In this document: piece by piece, positions 18,050 through 27,518 of the stretch
Position numbering within the stretch: position 1 is the first letter of the stretch
Layout of the letters: every line of letters begins with the position of its first letter
Source: Gemmatimonadaceae bacterium
GTDB lineage: Bacteria > Gemmatimonadota > Gemmatimonadetes > Gemmatimonadales > Gemmatimonadaceae
Length of the DNA: 64,000 nt
Assembly: GCA_016742275.1 (NCBI GenBank)
Contig: JACVCD010000006.1
Coordinates: forward strand, 1 to 64,000
Reading direction: 5' to 3'
The notes under the pieces: generated by a model
Database searches by the model: none
What the model was told of the DNA's origin: nothing
Seen by the model: the letters and a program-made list of their open reading frames with translations, nothing else
Translations under genes and position numbers: made by a program

Positions 18050-19186
18050 ATGCCTGAGCCATACGTTTCGGCGCGCGGGGCGCCCTCCATCCTTCTTCCC
18101 CGATCCATGAGCGAGCCCTCTTCGCAGTCGCGAGACTCGCAATCGCGAGATGAATTCCGGGCCCCGGATGCCCGTCTCGACGGCGCCAGCCTGCTGATCA
18201 CGGGTGGCACAGGCTCGTTCGGCAATCAGTTTTTGCGCACGGTCCTCGAGCGCTACAATCCGCGGCGTGTCATTGTGTACAGCCGCGATGAGCTCAAGCA
18301 GTACATGATGCAGCAGGAGCCCGCCTTCCGCGCGCGTCAGGAAGTCATGCGCTGGTTCATCGGCGATGTGCGTGATGTCGACCGTCTGCATCGCGCCATG
18401 GAAGATGTGGACGTGGTGATTCACGGCGCCGCGCTCAAGCAGGTTCCCGCGGCGGAGTACAATCCCTTCGAAGCGGTCAAGACCAACGTGCTTGGCGCAC
18501 AGAACGTCATCGACGCCGCGCTTGAAGCCAATGTGGCGCGGGTGGTGGCGCTTAGCACGGACAAGGCTGCCGCACCGATCAATCTCTATGGCGCTACGAA
18601 GCTCGTGTCCGACAAGCTGTTCGTGGCGGCCAACAACTATCGCGGCAAGCGGCCGAGTCGTTTCTCGGTCGTGCGCTATGGCAATGTCATGGGCAGCCGT
18701 GGCTCCGTCATTCCGCATTTCCTCGCACAACGTGAGTCCGGTGTGTTGCCCGTAACACATGCCGACATGACCCGCTTCAGCATCTCGTTGCAGGAGGGCG
18801 TGGAATACGTGCTGAATGCACTGGCCACGGCGTGGGGTGGTGAAGTGTTCGTGCCAAAAATTCCGAGCTATCGCATTCTCGATGTCGCTCGCGCGATCGC
18901 GCCAGAAGCGCGCGTCGAGTTTGTGGGCATGCGTCCTGGTGAGAAGCTGCACGAGGAAATGATCACAGCGACTGATGCCATCTCCACCATCGAGTTCGAT
19001 CGTCATTACGTGATCGTGCCGTCCACGCGCTTGTGGGATGTGGAGCAATATCGTCTGGAAGGTGGTGTGCGTCCCGGTACCTGGTGCCCTCAGGGTTTCA
19101 GTTACGACAGCGGTGCGAACGACTGGTTTCTTACCGTCGACGAATTGCGCGCACAGATCTTCCCTGCCGGTACACCGGCGGCGTGA
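18050..19186 (+). CDS. pseB: UDP-GlcNAc 4,6-dehydratase (inverting), pseudaminic acid pathway
   Basis: LLITGGTGSFGNQFL; ALKQVPAAEYNPFEAVKTNVLGAQNVIDAAL; STDKAAAPINLYGATKL; start may be the ATG at 18107. Confidence 0.93.
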   Translation: MPEPYVSARGAPSILLPRSMSEPSSQSRDSQSRDEFRAPDARLDGASLLITGGTGSFGNQFLRTVLERYNPRRVIVYSRDELKQYMMQQEPAFRARQEVMRWFIGDVRDVDRLHRAMEDVDVVIHGAALKQVPAAEYNPFEAVKTNVLGAQNVIDAALEANVARVVALSTDKAAAPINLYGATKLVSDKLFVAANNYRGKRPSRFSVVRYGNVMGSRGSVIPHFLAQRESGVLPVTHADMTRFSISLQEGVEYVLNALATAWGGEVFVPKIPSYRILDVARAIAPEARVEFVGMRPGEKLHEEMITATDAISTIEFDRHYVIVPSTRLWDVEQYRLEGGVRPGTWCPQGFSYDSGANDWFLTVDELRAQIFPAGTPAA

Positions 19187-20331
19187 TGGACATCGTACCG
19201 TACGGTCGTCAGGAAATCGACGATGCCGATGTCGAGGCGGTCGTATCGGTGCTGCGTGGGGCGTGGCTGACCACGGGACCTGTTGTCTCGCAGTTCGAAT
19301 CAGCGTTTGCTGAGTTCTCCGGTGCGTCGCATGCAGTGGCGGTCAGCAATGGTACGGCCGCACTGCATCTCGCCATGTTGGCGGAAAACATCGGGCCTGG
19401 TGATGAAGTCATTGTGCCGGCCCTGACCTTCGCCGCTACGGCCAACTGTGTACGATATGTGGGCGCGACCGTAGTGTTCGCTGACGTCGACGCCGCAACA
19501 CTGACAGTTGATGTAGCACATGTGGCATCGCTGATCACTTCTCGCACACGGGCCATTGTGGGGGTGGACTACGCGGGATTGCCGGCGGATCTCACGGCGT
19601 TGCGTGCGCTGGCGGACAAGCACGGTCTATACTTCGTGGAAGACGGCTGTCATGCACCGGGTGCCATGTGCGACGGGCGCGCCGTTGGCACGGTGGCCGA
19701 TGCCACGACGTTCAGTTTTCACCCGGTCAAGCACGTCACCACCGCGGAAGGTGGCATGATCACCGTGAGTGATGCTGATCGCGCTGCGCGTCTCAAGACG
19801 CTGCGCAATCATGGCATCACCACCGATGTGCGTACACGGGAAGAGGCCGGTGTCTGGGCCTACGACATGGTGGCACTCGGCTTCAACTATCGTCTGTCCG
19901 ATCTGCAGTGCGCGCTGGGATTGAGTCAGCTGCGAAAGTTACCGGGATGGCTGGAGCATCGCCGTGCACTGGCGGGACGATACGCTGAAGCCTTTTCGGG
20001 AGACGCACGACTGCAGCTGCAAGTTGTGCCGCCGGGCCGTACGCACTCGTGGCATCTGTATGCTGTGCGTGTGAATACCGAACAACCGGCCGTTGCGCGC
20101 GAAGCCATGTACACCGCGCTGCGTGCAGCAGGTGTTCGGGCCAATGTGCACTATCGCCCCGTGTATCAGCACAGTTACTACCGTGCCCTGGGATACACGG
20201 ATGGTCTGTGTCCGGTGGCTGAGCGCGCCTACGACGGTTTGCTGTCGCTACCGCTGTGGCATGGCCTCGATGATGATACGCAGGATCGAGTGATCGATCT
20301 CGTGCGCCATGAGTTGGCCCGCCATGGCTGA
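19186..20331 (+). CDS. pseC: UDP-4-amino-4,6-dideoxy-N-acetyl-beta-L-altrosamine transaminase (DegT/DnrJ/EryC1 family)
   Basis: MDIVPYGRQEIDDADVEAVVSVLRGAWLTTGPVVSQFE; FSFHPVKHVTTAEGGMI; TGATG overlap with pseB. Confidence 0.92.
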   Translation: MDIVPYGRQEIDDADVEAVVSVLRGAWLTTGPVVSQFESAFAEFSGASHAVAVSNGTAALHLAMLAENIGPGDEVIVPALTFAATANCVRYVGATVVFADVDAATLTVDVAHVASLITSRTRAIVGVDYAGLPADLTALRALADKHGLYFVEDGCHAPGAMCDGRAVGTVADATTFSFHPVKHVTTAEGGMITVSDADRAARLKTLRNHGITTDVRTREEAGVWAYDMVALGFNYRLSDLQCALGLSQLRKLPGWLEHRRALAGRYAEAFSGDARLQLQVVPPGRTHSWHLYAVRVNTEQPAVAREAMYTALRAAGVRANVHYRPVYQHSYYRALGYTDGLCPVAERAYDGLLSLPLWHGLDDDTQDRVIDLVRHELARHG

Positions 20332-21058
20332 TACTCGAGCGGTCGCGATTATCCCCGCACGTGGTGGCAGCAAGCGTATCCCGCGCAAAAACATTCGTCC
20401 ATTTCTTGGTGTGCCGCTGCTGGTGCGCACCATACAACGATTGCAGGGCATTTCTTCTGTTTCGCGTGTGGTGGTCTCCACCGACGACAACGAAATAGCT
20501 GATATCGCCCGTTCGGCTGGCGCCGAAGTTCCATTCATGCGACCCGCGACACTCGCCGATGATCACGCGTCGACGGTGCCGGTCGTGCGTGACGCAGTGG
20601 AGCGATTGGCTGCGGCAGGTGAAACCGCCCGTGTGATGTGTGCGGTATATCCGGCGGCCGTGTTGCTGGATACCGAAGTGTTGGCAGAGGCCATAGGCAT
20701 CGTGGCGCAGGATGCAACTGTCGACTTCGCGGTGCCGGTCACCAGTTTTCCGTCGCCCATTCAGCGAGCGATGCGCCGAAGCGCCGATGGTCGGTTGGAG
20801 ATGTTTCAGCCGGAGCACTACGAAAGCCGCTCGCAGGATCTCGAACCCGCGTTTCATGACGTAGGGCAGTTCTATGTCGGATCGGTGGACGCCTGGTTGC
20901 ATGAACGCGCACTGTTTTCCTCTCGCACCCATTCGTTGGTGGTTCCGCGCTGGCGTGTGCAGGACATCGATACTCCAGAAGACTGGACGCGCGCCGAGCA
21001 GATTGCCGTCATGCTTGGTGTCGTCGCATCAGAGCATGCTGCAGGAGGTCACGCGTGA
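20324..21058 (+). CDS. pseF: Pseudaminic acid cytidylyltransferase
   Basis: MADTRAVAIIPARGGSKRIPRKNIRPFLGVPLL; CMP-sialate synthetase-like family. Confidence 0.92.
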   Translation: MADTRAVAIIPARGGSKRIPRKNIRPFLGVPLLVRTIQRLQGISSVSRVVVSTDDNEIADIARSAGAEVPFMRPATLADDHASTVPVVRDAVERLAAAGETARVMCAVYPAAVLLDTEVLAEAIGIVAQDATVDFAVPVTSFPSPIQRAMRRSADGRLEMFQPEHYESRSQDLEPAFHDVGQFYVGSVDAWLHERALFSSRTHSLVVPRWRVQDIDTPEDWTRAEQIAVMLGVVASEHAAGGHA

Positions 21059-21681
21059 GTGAGTCCGTGCTTGGCGCCCACGAAGAGTTCTGGCGCGGGT
21101 CGTTTGGTGACGCATACGTGGAACGCAATCGCGATTCCCGATTTGTTGCGGCCAATGTGGCGCTCTTCACGCGTATTCTGCAGCGTACCGGCCCTCTCGA
21201 GTCCGTGCTGGAACTCGGATGCAATGTCGGGCTCAATCTGCGCGCACTGTCCACGTTGCAGCCGCAAGCACGACTCACGGGTGTGGAGATCAATGCCAGC
21301 GCGGCGGCTGAGGCGCGGGCCTGGGGCGGCGCCACCATTGTCGAAGGGTCATTTCTGCAGCCGCAGGATTTTGGACAGCATACACTGACGTTCACGAAAG
21401 GTGTGCTGATTCATATCGATCCCGAGCAGCTGACGAAAGCGTACGATACCCTCGTGCGCTCCAGCAGTCGCTATGTGCTGGTGGCAGAGTACTACAGCCC
21501 CTCGCCGGTCATGGTGCCATACCGTGGTGAAAGTGAGCGCTTGTACAAGCGCGATTTCGCCGGGGAATTGCTTGATCGGCATCCGCACCTGTCGTTGGTG
21601 GACTACGGCTTCTGCTGGAGACGCGATCCCACATTCCCGATGGATGATCTCACCTGGTTTCTTCTGGAGCAGCGCTCATGA
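21055..21681 (+). CDS. Pseudaminic acid biosynthesis-associated class I SAM methyltransferase
   Basis: EEFWRGSFGDAYVERN...VLELGCNVGLNLRAL; FTKGVLIHIDPEQL; pse operon context. Confidence 0.87.
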   Translation: MSESVLGAHEEFWRGSFGDAYVERNRDSRFVAANVALFTRILQRTGPLESVLELGCNVGLNLRALSTLQPQARLTGVEINASAAAEARAWGGATIVEGSFLQPQDFGQHTLTFTKGVLIHIDPEQLTKAYDTLVRSSSRYVLVAEYYSPSPVMVPYRGESERLYKRDFAGELLDRHPHLSLVDYGFCWRRDPTFPMDDLTWFLLEQRS

Positions 21682-22388
21682 GTACGGTGCTGGTGGTGGT
21701 CGCGCATCCGGACGACGAGGTGCTTGGGTGTGGTGGCACGATCGCACGGTACGCGCGTGACGGACACGCCGTGCATGTGCTGGTGCTCGCTGATGGTGTG
21801 GGTGCCCGATACGCTGCCGGTGTGACCGATTCGGCCCGCACGGAGGAACGCGGGCGTCGCACGGATGCACTGCAGCGGGCGGCCGCCATTCTGGGTGTGA
21901 GCGGCGTTGAAACAGCCGATTTCCCCGACAACGCCATGGACACAGTGCCGTTGCTTCACGTGGCACAGCGGATCGAGCAGAGCATTGCCAGGTTGACTCC
22001 GCATATCGTGCTGACGCATCACGCGGGCGATGTGAATCAGGACCATCGGCAAACACACGACGCCGTGGTGGCAGCCTGTCGTCCGCAGCCCGGGCATTCT
22101 GTGCGCACGCTGCTCACGTTCGAAGTCGCGTCGAGCACAGAGTGGCAGTTACCCGGTACGCGTGCGGCATTCGAGCCCAACTGGTTTGTGGACACGACCG
22201 ATACGCTGGAGTTGCAACTCGCTGCGCTCGAAGCCTATGCTGAAGAGCTGCGAGAGTGGCCGCATCCGCGTTCGGTTCGCGCGCTTCGTGCGCGTGCCGA
22301 GTGGCGTGGGGCTACGGTAGGATGTGCGGCCGCTGAGGCATTCATGGTTGGACGGCATATCGTGGGACGCCCCATCGTGCGCGCGTGA
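21678..22388 (+). CDS. PIG-L family (LmbE-like) deacetylase
   Basis: VVVAHPDDEVLGCGGTIARYARDGHAVHVLVLADG; THHAGDVNQDHRQTHDAV. Confidence 0.92.
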   Translation: MSTVLVVVAHPDDEVLGCGGTIARYARDGHAVHVLVLADGVGARYAAGVTDSARTEERGRRTDALQRAAAILGVSGVETADFPDNAMDTVPLLHVAQRIEQSIARLTPHIVLTHHAGDVNQDHRQTHDAVVAACRPQPGHSVRTLLTFEVASSTEWQLPGTRAAFEPNWFVDTTDTLELQLAALEAYAEELREWPHPRSVRALRARAEWRGATVGCAAAEAFMVGRHIVGRPIVRA

Positions 22389-22389
22389 C

Positions 22390-23463
22390 ATGACACTCCG
22401 GGTGCTCGTGCGCGTCGATGCATCACCCGCCATTGGTCTTGGCCATGCCATGCGTTGCCTGGCATTGGTGCAAGTGCTGCGTGCATCCGGTCATGATGTC
22501 GTGATTGCTACCCTTGCGATGCCGGAAACTCTGCGTCACCAGTATCACTCGCTTGGTGTTGCCACGCAGGATATGGCATCCGTGATGGCGGGATCGGCAG
22601 AGGATGCTGCGAGCACTGAACAGATCGCGTATGCGCACGATGTCCACTGGGTGGTCGCCGATGGCTACGCATTCAGGCTGCCCTGGCAGCAGCAAGTGCG
22701 GCGAGGAATTGCGGTCATTGGTGCGCGCCTCGCACTATTGGACGACGAAGCAAAAGCCGACGCCTGGGACGTAGATCTGCTGCTCAATCAGAACCTTGGC
22801 TTTGCTCGTGAGGCGTATACCGATCGAGCAGGAGCCGCGACCGTGCTGGCGGGAGCGCAGTATGTGTTGCTGCGAGAGGAATTCCGCGCAATGCCTCGTG
22901 CGCCGCGTGCCTCTGTTCCAGTTGCGCGGCGTCTGTTGATCACGATGGGCGGGGCAGATCCGGACAACGTGACCACACAGGTGGTGCAGGCGCTGAGCGC
23001 ATTGGATGATCTCGAACTGCGTGTGGTGATCGGTGCCGCCAACACACATGGCCGGTCAATCGAAGCCGCGGTGCGCGATTTGCCAAATACCGTGACTGCT
23101 CGTGTCCTCGCCCAGGTCACCGATATGCCGCAGCAGATGCAGTGGGCCGACCTGGCCATCTCAGCTGGTGGGAGCACACTGTGGGAACTGGCCTACATGC
23201 AGTTGCCCGCGCTGGTTGTCGTCCTGGCCGAGAATCAGCGCGGTGGGGCTTCCGCCTGCGTAGCCGCAGGAAGCATCCATGAGCTAGGTGATGTCGATGC
23301 GCTGCATTCATCTGAAATCGCGCGCGCGGTCACCGCACTTCGTATGGATCAAAGCCAGCGCGACACCATGGCGCAGGCCGGAGCGACCTTGGTGGACGGT
23401 CTCGGCGCACGTCGGGTGATGCATGCGCTGGAAGCCGCGTCTCAGGTGGCGGCGACCCAATGA
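22390..23463 (+). CDS. pseG: UDP-2,4-diacetamido-2,4,6-trideoxy-beta-L-altropyranose hydrolase-like
   Basis: RVLVRVDASPAIGLGHAMRCLAL; LLITMGGADPDNVT; AISAGGSTLWELAYMQLPALVV; no fused acetyltransferase domain. Confidence 0.9.
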   Translation: MTLRVLVRVDASPAIGLGHAMRCLALVQVLRASGHDVVIATLAMPETLRHQYHSLGVATQDMASVMAGSAEDAASTEQIAYAHDVHWVVADGYAFRLPWQQQVRRGIAVIGARLALLDDEAKADAWDVDLLLNQNLGFAREAYTDRAGAATVLAGAQYVLLREEFRAMPRAPRASVPVARRLLITMGGADPDNVTTQVVQALSALDDLELRVVIGAANTHGRSIEAAVRDLPNTVTARVLAQVTDMPQQMQWADLAISAGGSTLWELAYMQLPALVVVLAENQRGGASACVAAGSIHELGDVDALHSSEIARAVTALRMDQSQRDTMAQAGATLVDGLGARRVMHALEAASQVAATQ

Positions 23464-24518
23464 CATTTTCTCGAAACCTGACGCTCGGTGCACGCGCTCT
23501 TGGTGATGGTGCGCCTTGCTTTGTTGCTGCGGAAATCGGCATCAATCACAACGGCGATCTCTCCCTCGCTCGCGAGATGATCTTTGCCGCGGCGCGGGCT
23601 GGCGTCGATGGTGTGAAGTTTCAGAACTATCGCACAGAAGACTTCATCACTGATCGCTCGCTGATGTACCGCTATGAGCGAGATGGGGTGATGCATGAGA
23701 TTTCGCAGTTCGATCTGTTCAAGCAGAGCGAACTGGATGCTGCGGCGCTGATGCAGCTCTCAGCCTGGTGCGCGGAAGCTGGTGTCACCTTCTTCTCCAC
23801 GCCCACCGGGCCGGAGGGCCTGCAGGATCTGGTGCGCGCGGGCGCGCCACTGGTAAAGAACGGTTCGGACTATCTCACGCATGTTGCACTCATTGCCGAG
23901 ATGGCGCGCAGCGGACTGCCCACCGTGCTTTCCACGGGCATGGCCGTTTCGGAAGAGATCGATGATGCCGTGCGTGCCTATCGTGAGGCGGGTGGCACCA
24001 AGCTGGTGCTCTTGCACTGCACGTCGGCCTACCCAACGCCAGACGACGAAGTCAACCTTGCGCGTATTCCCGCTCTCGCTGAGCGATACGGCTGTCTGAT
24101 TGGTTTCTCCGATCACACATGGGGTGTGCAGGCGGCTGTTGGTGCCGTGGCGCTTGGCGCGATGTTCATCGAGAAGCATTTCACCACCGACAAGAACCTG
24201 CCGGGTCCTGATCAGCACTTCTCGAGCGATGAAGCTGAGCTGCGAGAGTTGGTCGAGAGTGTTCGGCGGTTTGAAAAGCAGCGAGGCAGCGTTGCCGGCG
24301 GCCCCACCAAGGCAGAAGCTGAGGGACGCGTGCAGTTTCGCTTGTCCTGTGTCGCAGCGCACGACCTGCCAGCAGGTCACGTGTTGGCAGAAAGCGACAT
24401 TGCCTTCCGGCGGCCCGGAGACGGACTGCCACCGCGTGACGTGCACACGCTGATCGGTCATCGTCTGCGCACGGCGAAGCCTCGGGGCGCACGGCTGCAA
24501 CGCGGAGACGTCGAGTGA
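23460..24518 (+). CDS. pseI: Pseudaminic acid synthase (NeuB/PseI family, SAF C-terminal domain)
   Basis: CFVAAEIGINHNGDLSLAREMI; VLLHCTSAYPTPDDEVNL; IGFSDHTWGVQAAVGAVALGAMFIEKHFTTDK. Confidence 0.95.
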   Translation: MTFSRNLTLGARALGDGAPCFVAAEIGINHNGDLSLAREMIFAAARAGVDGVKFQNYRTEDFITDRSLMYRYERDGVMHEISQFDLFKQSELDAAALMQLSAWCAEAGVTFFSTPTGPEGLQDLVRAGAPLVKNGSDYLTHVALIAEMARSGLPTVLSTGMAVSEEIDDAVRAYREAGGTKLVLLHCTSAYPTPDDEVNLARIPALAERYGCLIGFSDHTWGVQAAVGAVALGAMFIEKHFTTDKNLPGPDQHFSSDEAELRELVESVRRFEKQRGSVAGGPTKAEAEGRVQFRLSCVAAHDLPAGHVLAESDIAFRRPGDGLPPRDVHTLIGHRLRTAKPRGARLQRGDVE

Positions 24519-25192
24519 GCGACGAGTCGGTCCAGGAGCTCTGGGACGCGAAGTACCGGTCCGGTCATCGCGAACGGTATCCATGGGATGCCGTGGTCTC
24601 GTTTCTCTTTCGTCACGCCCCACGTGATCGGGCGCGTGATGCCGTGCGGGTTCTGGAAGTGGGGTTTGGGACGGGAAACAATCTCTGGTGTGCCGCGCGT
24701 GAAGGGTTCGCTGTCGCTGGTGTCGAATTCAGCGAGGCGGCTGTGATCGTAGCCCGTGCGCGATTTGTCGACGAACAACTCGCAGGTGATCTGCAGCATG
24801 GCAGTTTCACGGCGCTGCCGTTCTCTGATGGCTATGCCGATCTCGCCATTGATCGTGCGGCTATTACCTGTGCCAGTCGTGATGACGCCGTGCTGGCAGT
24901 GAGCGAACTCCATCGGGTGCTGCAACCTGGTGGTCGAGTGCTCTCCTGTCTCTACGCGACACAATCCACCAGCGCGAGCAGTGGGACACGCGGTACAGAC
25001 GGACGTCGTCATGACATCACGTCTGGCACGCTCACCAATGTTGGCCCCCTGCGTTTCTACGACGAAACGGAAGTGCGCGACCTGTTTGCCGCGTGGCGAG
25101 TGATATCGCTCGCACGACACGATCGCACGGAATATGCGGGCGAGCCGATCGTGCATGCAGAATGGCATGTCATCGCCGAGAAGCCATTGTGA
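24515..25192 (+). CDS. Class I SAM-dependent methyltransferase
   Basis: VRVLEVGFGTGNNLWCAAREGFAVAGVEFSEAAV; GTGA overlap with pseI. Confidence 0.85.
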   Translation: MSDESVQELWDAKYRSGHRERYPWDAVVSFLFRHAPRDRARDAVRVLEVGFGTGNNLWCAAREGFAVAGVEFSEAAVIVARARFVDEQLAGDLQHGSFTALPFSDGYADLAIDRAAITCASRDDAVLAVSELHRVLQPGGRVLSCLYATQSTSASSGTRGTDGRRHDITSGTLTNVGPLRFYDETEVRDLFAAWRVISLARHDRTEYAGEPIVHAEWHVIAEKPL

Positions 25193-26115
25193 TGATGAAG
25201 CTTCGGGTGGCGTTTCTCGGCAATCACACGGTCGGACTCACCGCGCTACGTGCCTTGAGTGAGGTGGCCGATGTTGTGGCTGTAGTGGCCCACCCTGAAG
25301 ATCCTGAAGACGGCGTGCGCTACGACTCGGTGTATGCATGGGCGCATGAGACCGGTTTGCGTATCGTGCGTGGGCGTGGCAATGACACGCAAGTGGCGTC
25401 GCTGCTCGAAGAAGTGCGGCCCGATCTGCTTTGGGTGACCGACTATCGCTACTTGTTGCCAGCGAGCGTGCTGCGGATTGCGCCGCGTGGTGCGGTCAAC
25501 CTGCATCCTTCGTTGCTTCCAAAGTATCGCGGCCGCGCGCCACTCAACTGGGCTATTCTGCGAGGCGAAACGGAAGTTGGACTCAGTGCACATGTCATTG
25601 ACGAGGGCATGGACTCGGGTGACTTGCTCGCGCAGGTTCAAATACCCGTCCACGCGGACGATGACATCGGCACTGTGCTGGAAAAACTGCTTCCGCACTA
25701 TGACGCCTTGCCGCGACGAATCCTCGCGGATATGACTGCCGGTACGCTCGTCCGCACGCCGCAGAATCATGACGATTCGACAGAGTTTCGGAGGCGCACT
25801 CCAGATGATGGCCGCCTCAATTGGGAGCAGTCGGCAATCGAACTCCATAATCTCGTGCGTGCCGTGACCGCACCATATCCCGGTGCATTCGCCTACCGCG
25901 ATGCTGAGCGCATCATGGTGTGGCGCACGGCGCTGACGGAGGTGGTGCCGCCGGCAGGTACGGAACCGGGTACCGTGTTCGCCTTGCAAGGCGGGGAGCC
26001 ATTGGTGGCATGCGGTAGCATCAGCCAGCCACAGGCGCTCGTACTGCTGCATTGTACGGCACCTGATGGTCAGATCATTCAAGGGACGTGGCAACTGGGC
26101 GAGGTGCTTCGGTGA
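25192..26115 (+). CDS. Formyltransferase family protein (Fmt/ArnA-N-like; putative sugar N-formyltransferase)
   Basis: LRVAFLGNHTVGLTAL; NLHPSLLPKYRGRAPLNWAILRGETEVGLSAHVIDEGMDSGDLLAQ; start ATG 25192 (supplied ORF over-extended). Confidence 0.9.
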   Translation: MMKLRVAFLGNHTVGLTALRALSEVADVVAVVAHPEDPEDGVRYDSVYAWAHETGLRIVRGRGNDTQVASLLEEVRPDLLWVTDYRYLLPASVLRIAPRGAVNLHPSLLPKYRGRAPLNWAILRGETEVGLSAHVIDEGMDSGDLLAQVQIPVHADDDIGTVLEKLLPHYDALPRRILADMTAGTLVRTPQNHDDSTEFRRRTPDDGRLNWEQSAIELHNLVRAVTAPYPGAFAYRDAERIMVWRTALTEVVPPAGTEPGTVFALQGGEPLVACGSISQPQALVLLHCTAPDGQIIQGTWQLGEVLR

Positions 26116-26780
26116 GTGAGCCTGGTCGGTCGAACAAAAATCCGGAAGAAGCGCGGGTAGTGGAGCACTACCGCATGCTGTGGGACATACACGGCGATTC
26201 GCATCGGTCGCTCGATTGGGGAAGCGCCGCATCGCAGAAACGCCGTTTCTCCGTGCTGCTCGACGAGGTGGATCTCAAGGGACGTCGATTGCTCGATGTG
26301 GGATGCGGCCTCGGGCATCTCGCCGACTGGCTCGCCGAGCAAGGGGTGTCAGTCACATATACTGGGCTCGATATCACGCCTGAGTTACTGAAGCAGGCTG
26401 CTGCGCGGCATCCCGGCCACCGATTTGTGCAGGGCAGTGTACGTGACGCAGACCTATTCGCCGGCGAGCAATTCGACATCGTCGTGTCGAGTGGGCTCTT
26501 CTACACGTACGTCGACGGTGGTCTTCCGTGGATGCTCGACACCATTGCCACACTCTGGCAATGGACCGGCGGTATGCTGGCATTCAACTCACTGAGTGCG
26601 TGGGCTCCACAGCACACACCTGGTGAATTCAGCGCCGATCCGTTGCGGGTACTCGAGGCGTGCCGGCAGCACACCACGCGTCTGCGCCTGCGTCACGACT
26701 ATCATCCTGGTGACTTCACCATGCAGATGCGGCGTGAGACCTCGCCGGGTGATCGAGTCGACATGATCGTCTCGCGATGA
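26112..26780 (+). CDS. Class I SAM-dependent methyltransferase
   Basis: RLLDVGCGLGHLADWLAEQGVSVTYTGLDITPELLKQA; GTG start coupled to the formyltransferase stop. Confidence 0.87.
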   Translation: MSEPGRSNKNPEEARVVEHYRMLWDIHGDSHRSLDWGSAASQKRRFSVLLDEVDLKGRRLLDVGCGLGHLADWLAEQGVSVTYTGLDITPELLKQAAARHPGHRFVQGSVRDADLFAGEQFDIVVSSGLFYTYVDGGLPWMLDTIATLWQWTGGMLAFNSLSAWAPQHTPGEFSADPLRVLEACRQHTTRLRLRHDYHPGDFTMQMRRETSPGDRVDMIVSR

Positions 26781-26802
26781 TCGTCTCGCGATGATCGTCT
26801 CC
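26763..26802. repeat. 14-bp tandem repeat ATGATCGTCTCGCG, about 2.8 copies
   Basis: Units at 26763-26776, 26777-26790 and partial 26791-26802, spanning the methyltransferase stop and WbqC-like start. Confidence 0.95.
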
Positions 26803-27513
26803 ATCATGCAGCCGGCGTATCTGCCCTGGCTTGGCTATTTCGATCGATTGCAGCGCAGCGATCTGCATATTGTGCTCGATTCCGTGCCGTTGGGTACGGC
26901 GAATCGCAATAACTTCACGACACGCAATCGTGTGCGGCGTGCAGGGCCGGCCAACGAAGGCACGTGGCTCACCGTACCGGTCGCCGGAGGCCAGCATGAT
27001 ACGATCATTCGCGATGTCATGCTGGCCAATCAGCCAGGCTGGGCGAGAAAACACGCAGAGACGCTGCGCCATTCCTACGCGCGAGCACCCTTTGCTTCGG
27101 ATGTCGCCGACATTGCACGTGTGATTCAGGAGCACGCCGAAGCGAATGCGTCGGGAAATGGTGCGTTGGCGTCGCTGCTGGATGTCACGACAGAGCGACT
27201 CTGCGAGAAGCTGGACATTCGTACACCAATGGTCCTGTCCTCCAGTTTGCCTGTAACAGGCACCAAGTCAGCCCTGATTCTCTCGCTCTGTGTTCATGTA
27301 GGCGCTACCACATATGTGTCTGGCCCTTTCGGCCGCGACTATCTCGATCTGGTAGCGTTTACGAAGGCGGGCGTGCAGGTAGAGTTTCATGACTATGCAC
27401 ATCCGACGTACACGCAGCAGGGTGAACCCTTTGTGCCGTATCTGAGCGTCGTTGATCTGATCGCCAACCATGGGGCCGCCAGTCGCGATATCCTCACCAT
27501 GGTCACCCGCTAA
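26791..27513 (+). CDS. WbqC-like family protein
   Basis: MIVSIMQPAYLPWLGYFDRLQRSDLHIVLDSVPLGTANRNNFTTRNRVR. Confidence 0.87.
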   Translation: MIVSIMQPAYLPWLGYFDRLQRSDLHIVLDSVPLGTANRNNFTTRNRVRRAGPANEGTWLTVPVAGGQHDTIIRDVMLANQPGWARKHAETLRHSYARAPFASDVADIARVIQEHAEANASGNGALASLLDVTTERLCEKLDIRTPMVLSSSLPVTGTKSALILSLCVHVGATTYVSGPFGRDYLDLVAFTKAGVQVEFHDYAHPTYTQQGEPFVPYLSVVDLIANHGAASRDILTMVTR

Positions 27514-27518
27514 ATCGC

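Noticed and set aside
18011-19048. 345-aa minus-strand ORF antisense to pseB
   Set aside because: His/Arg-rich, no domain; pseB is clear
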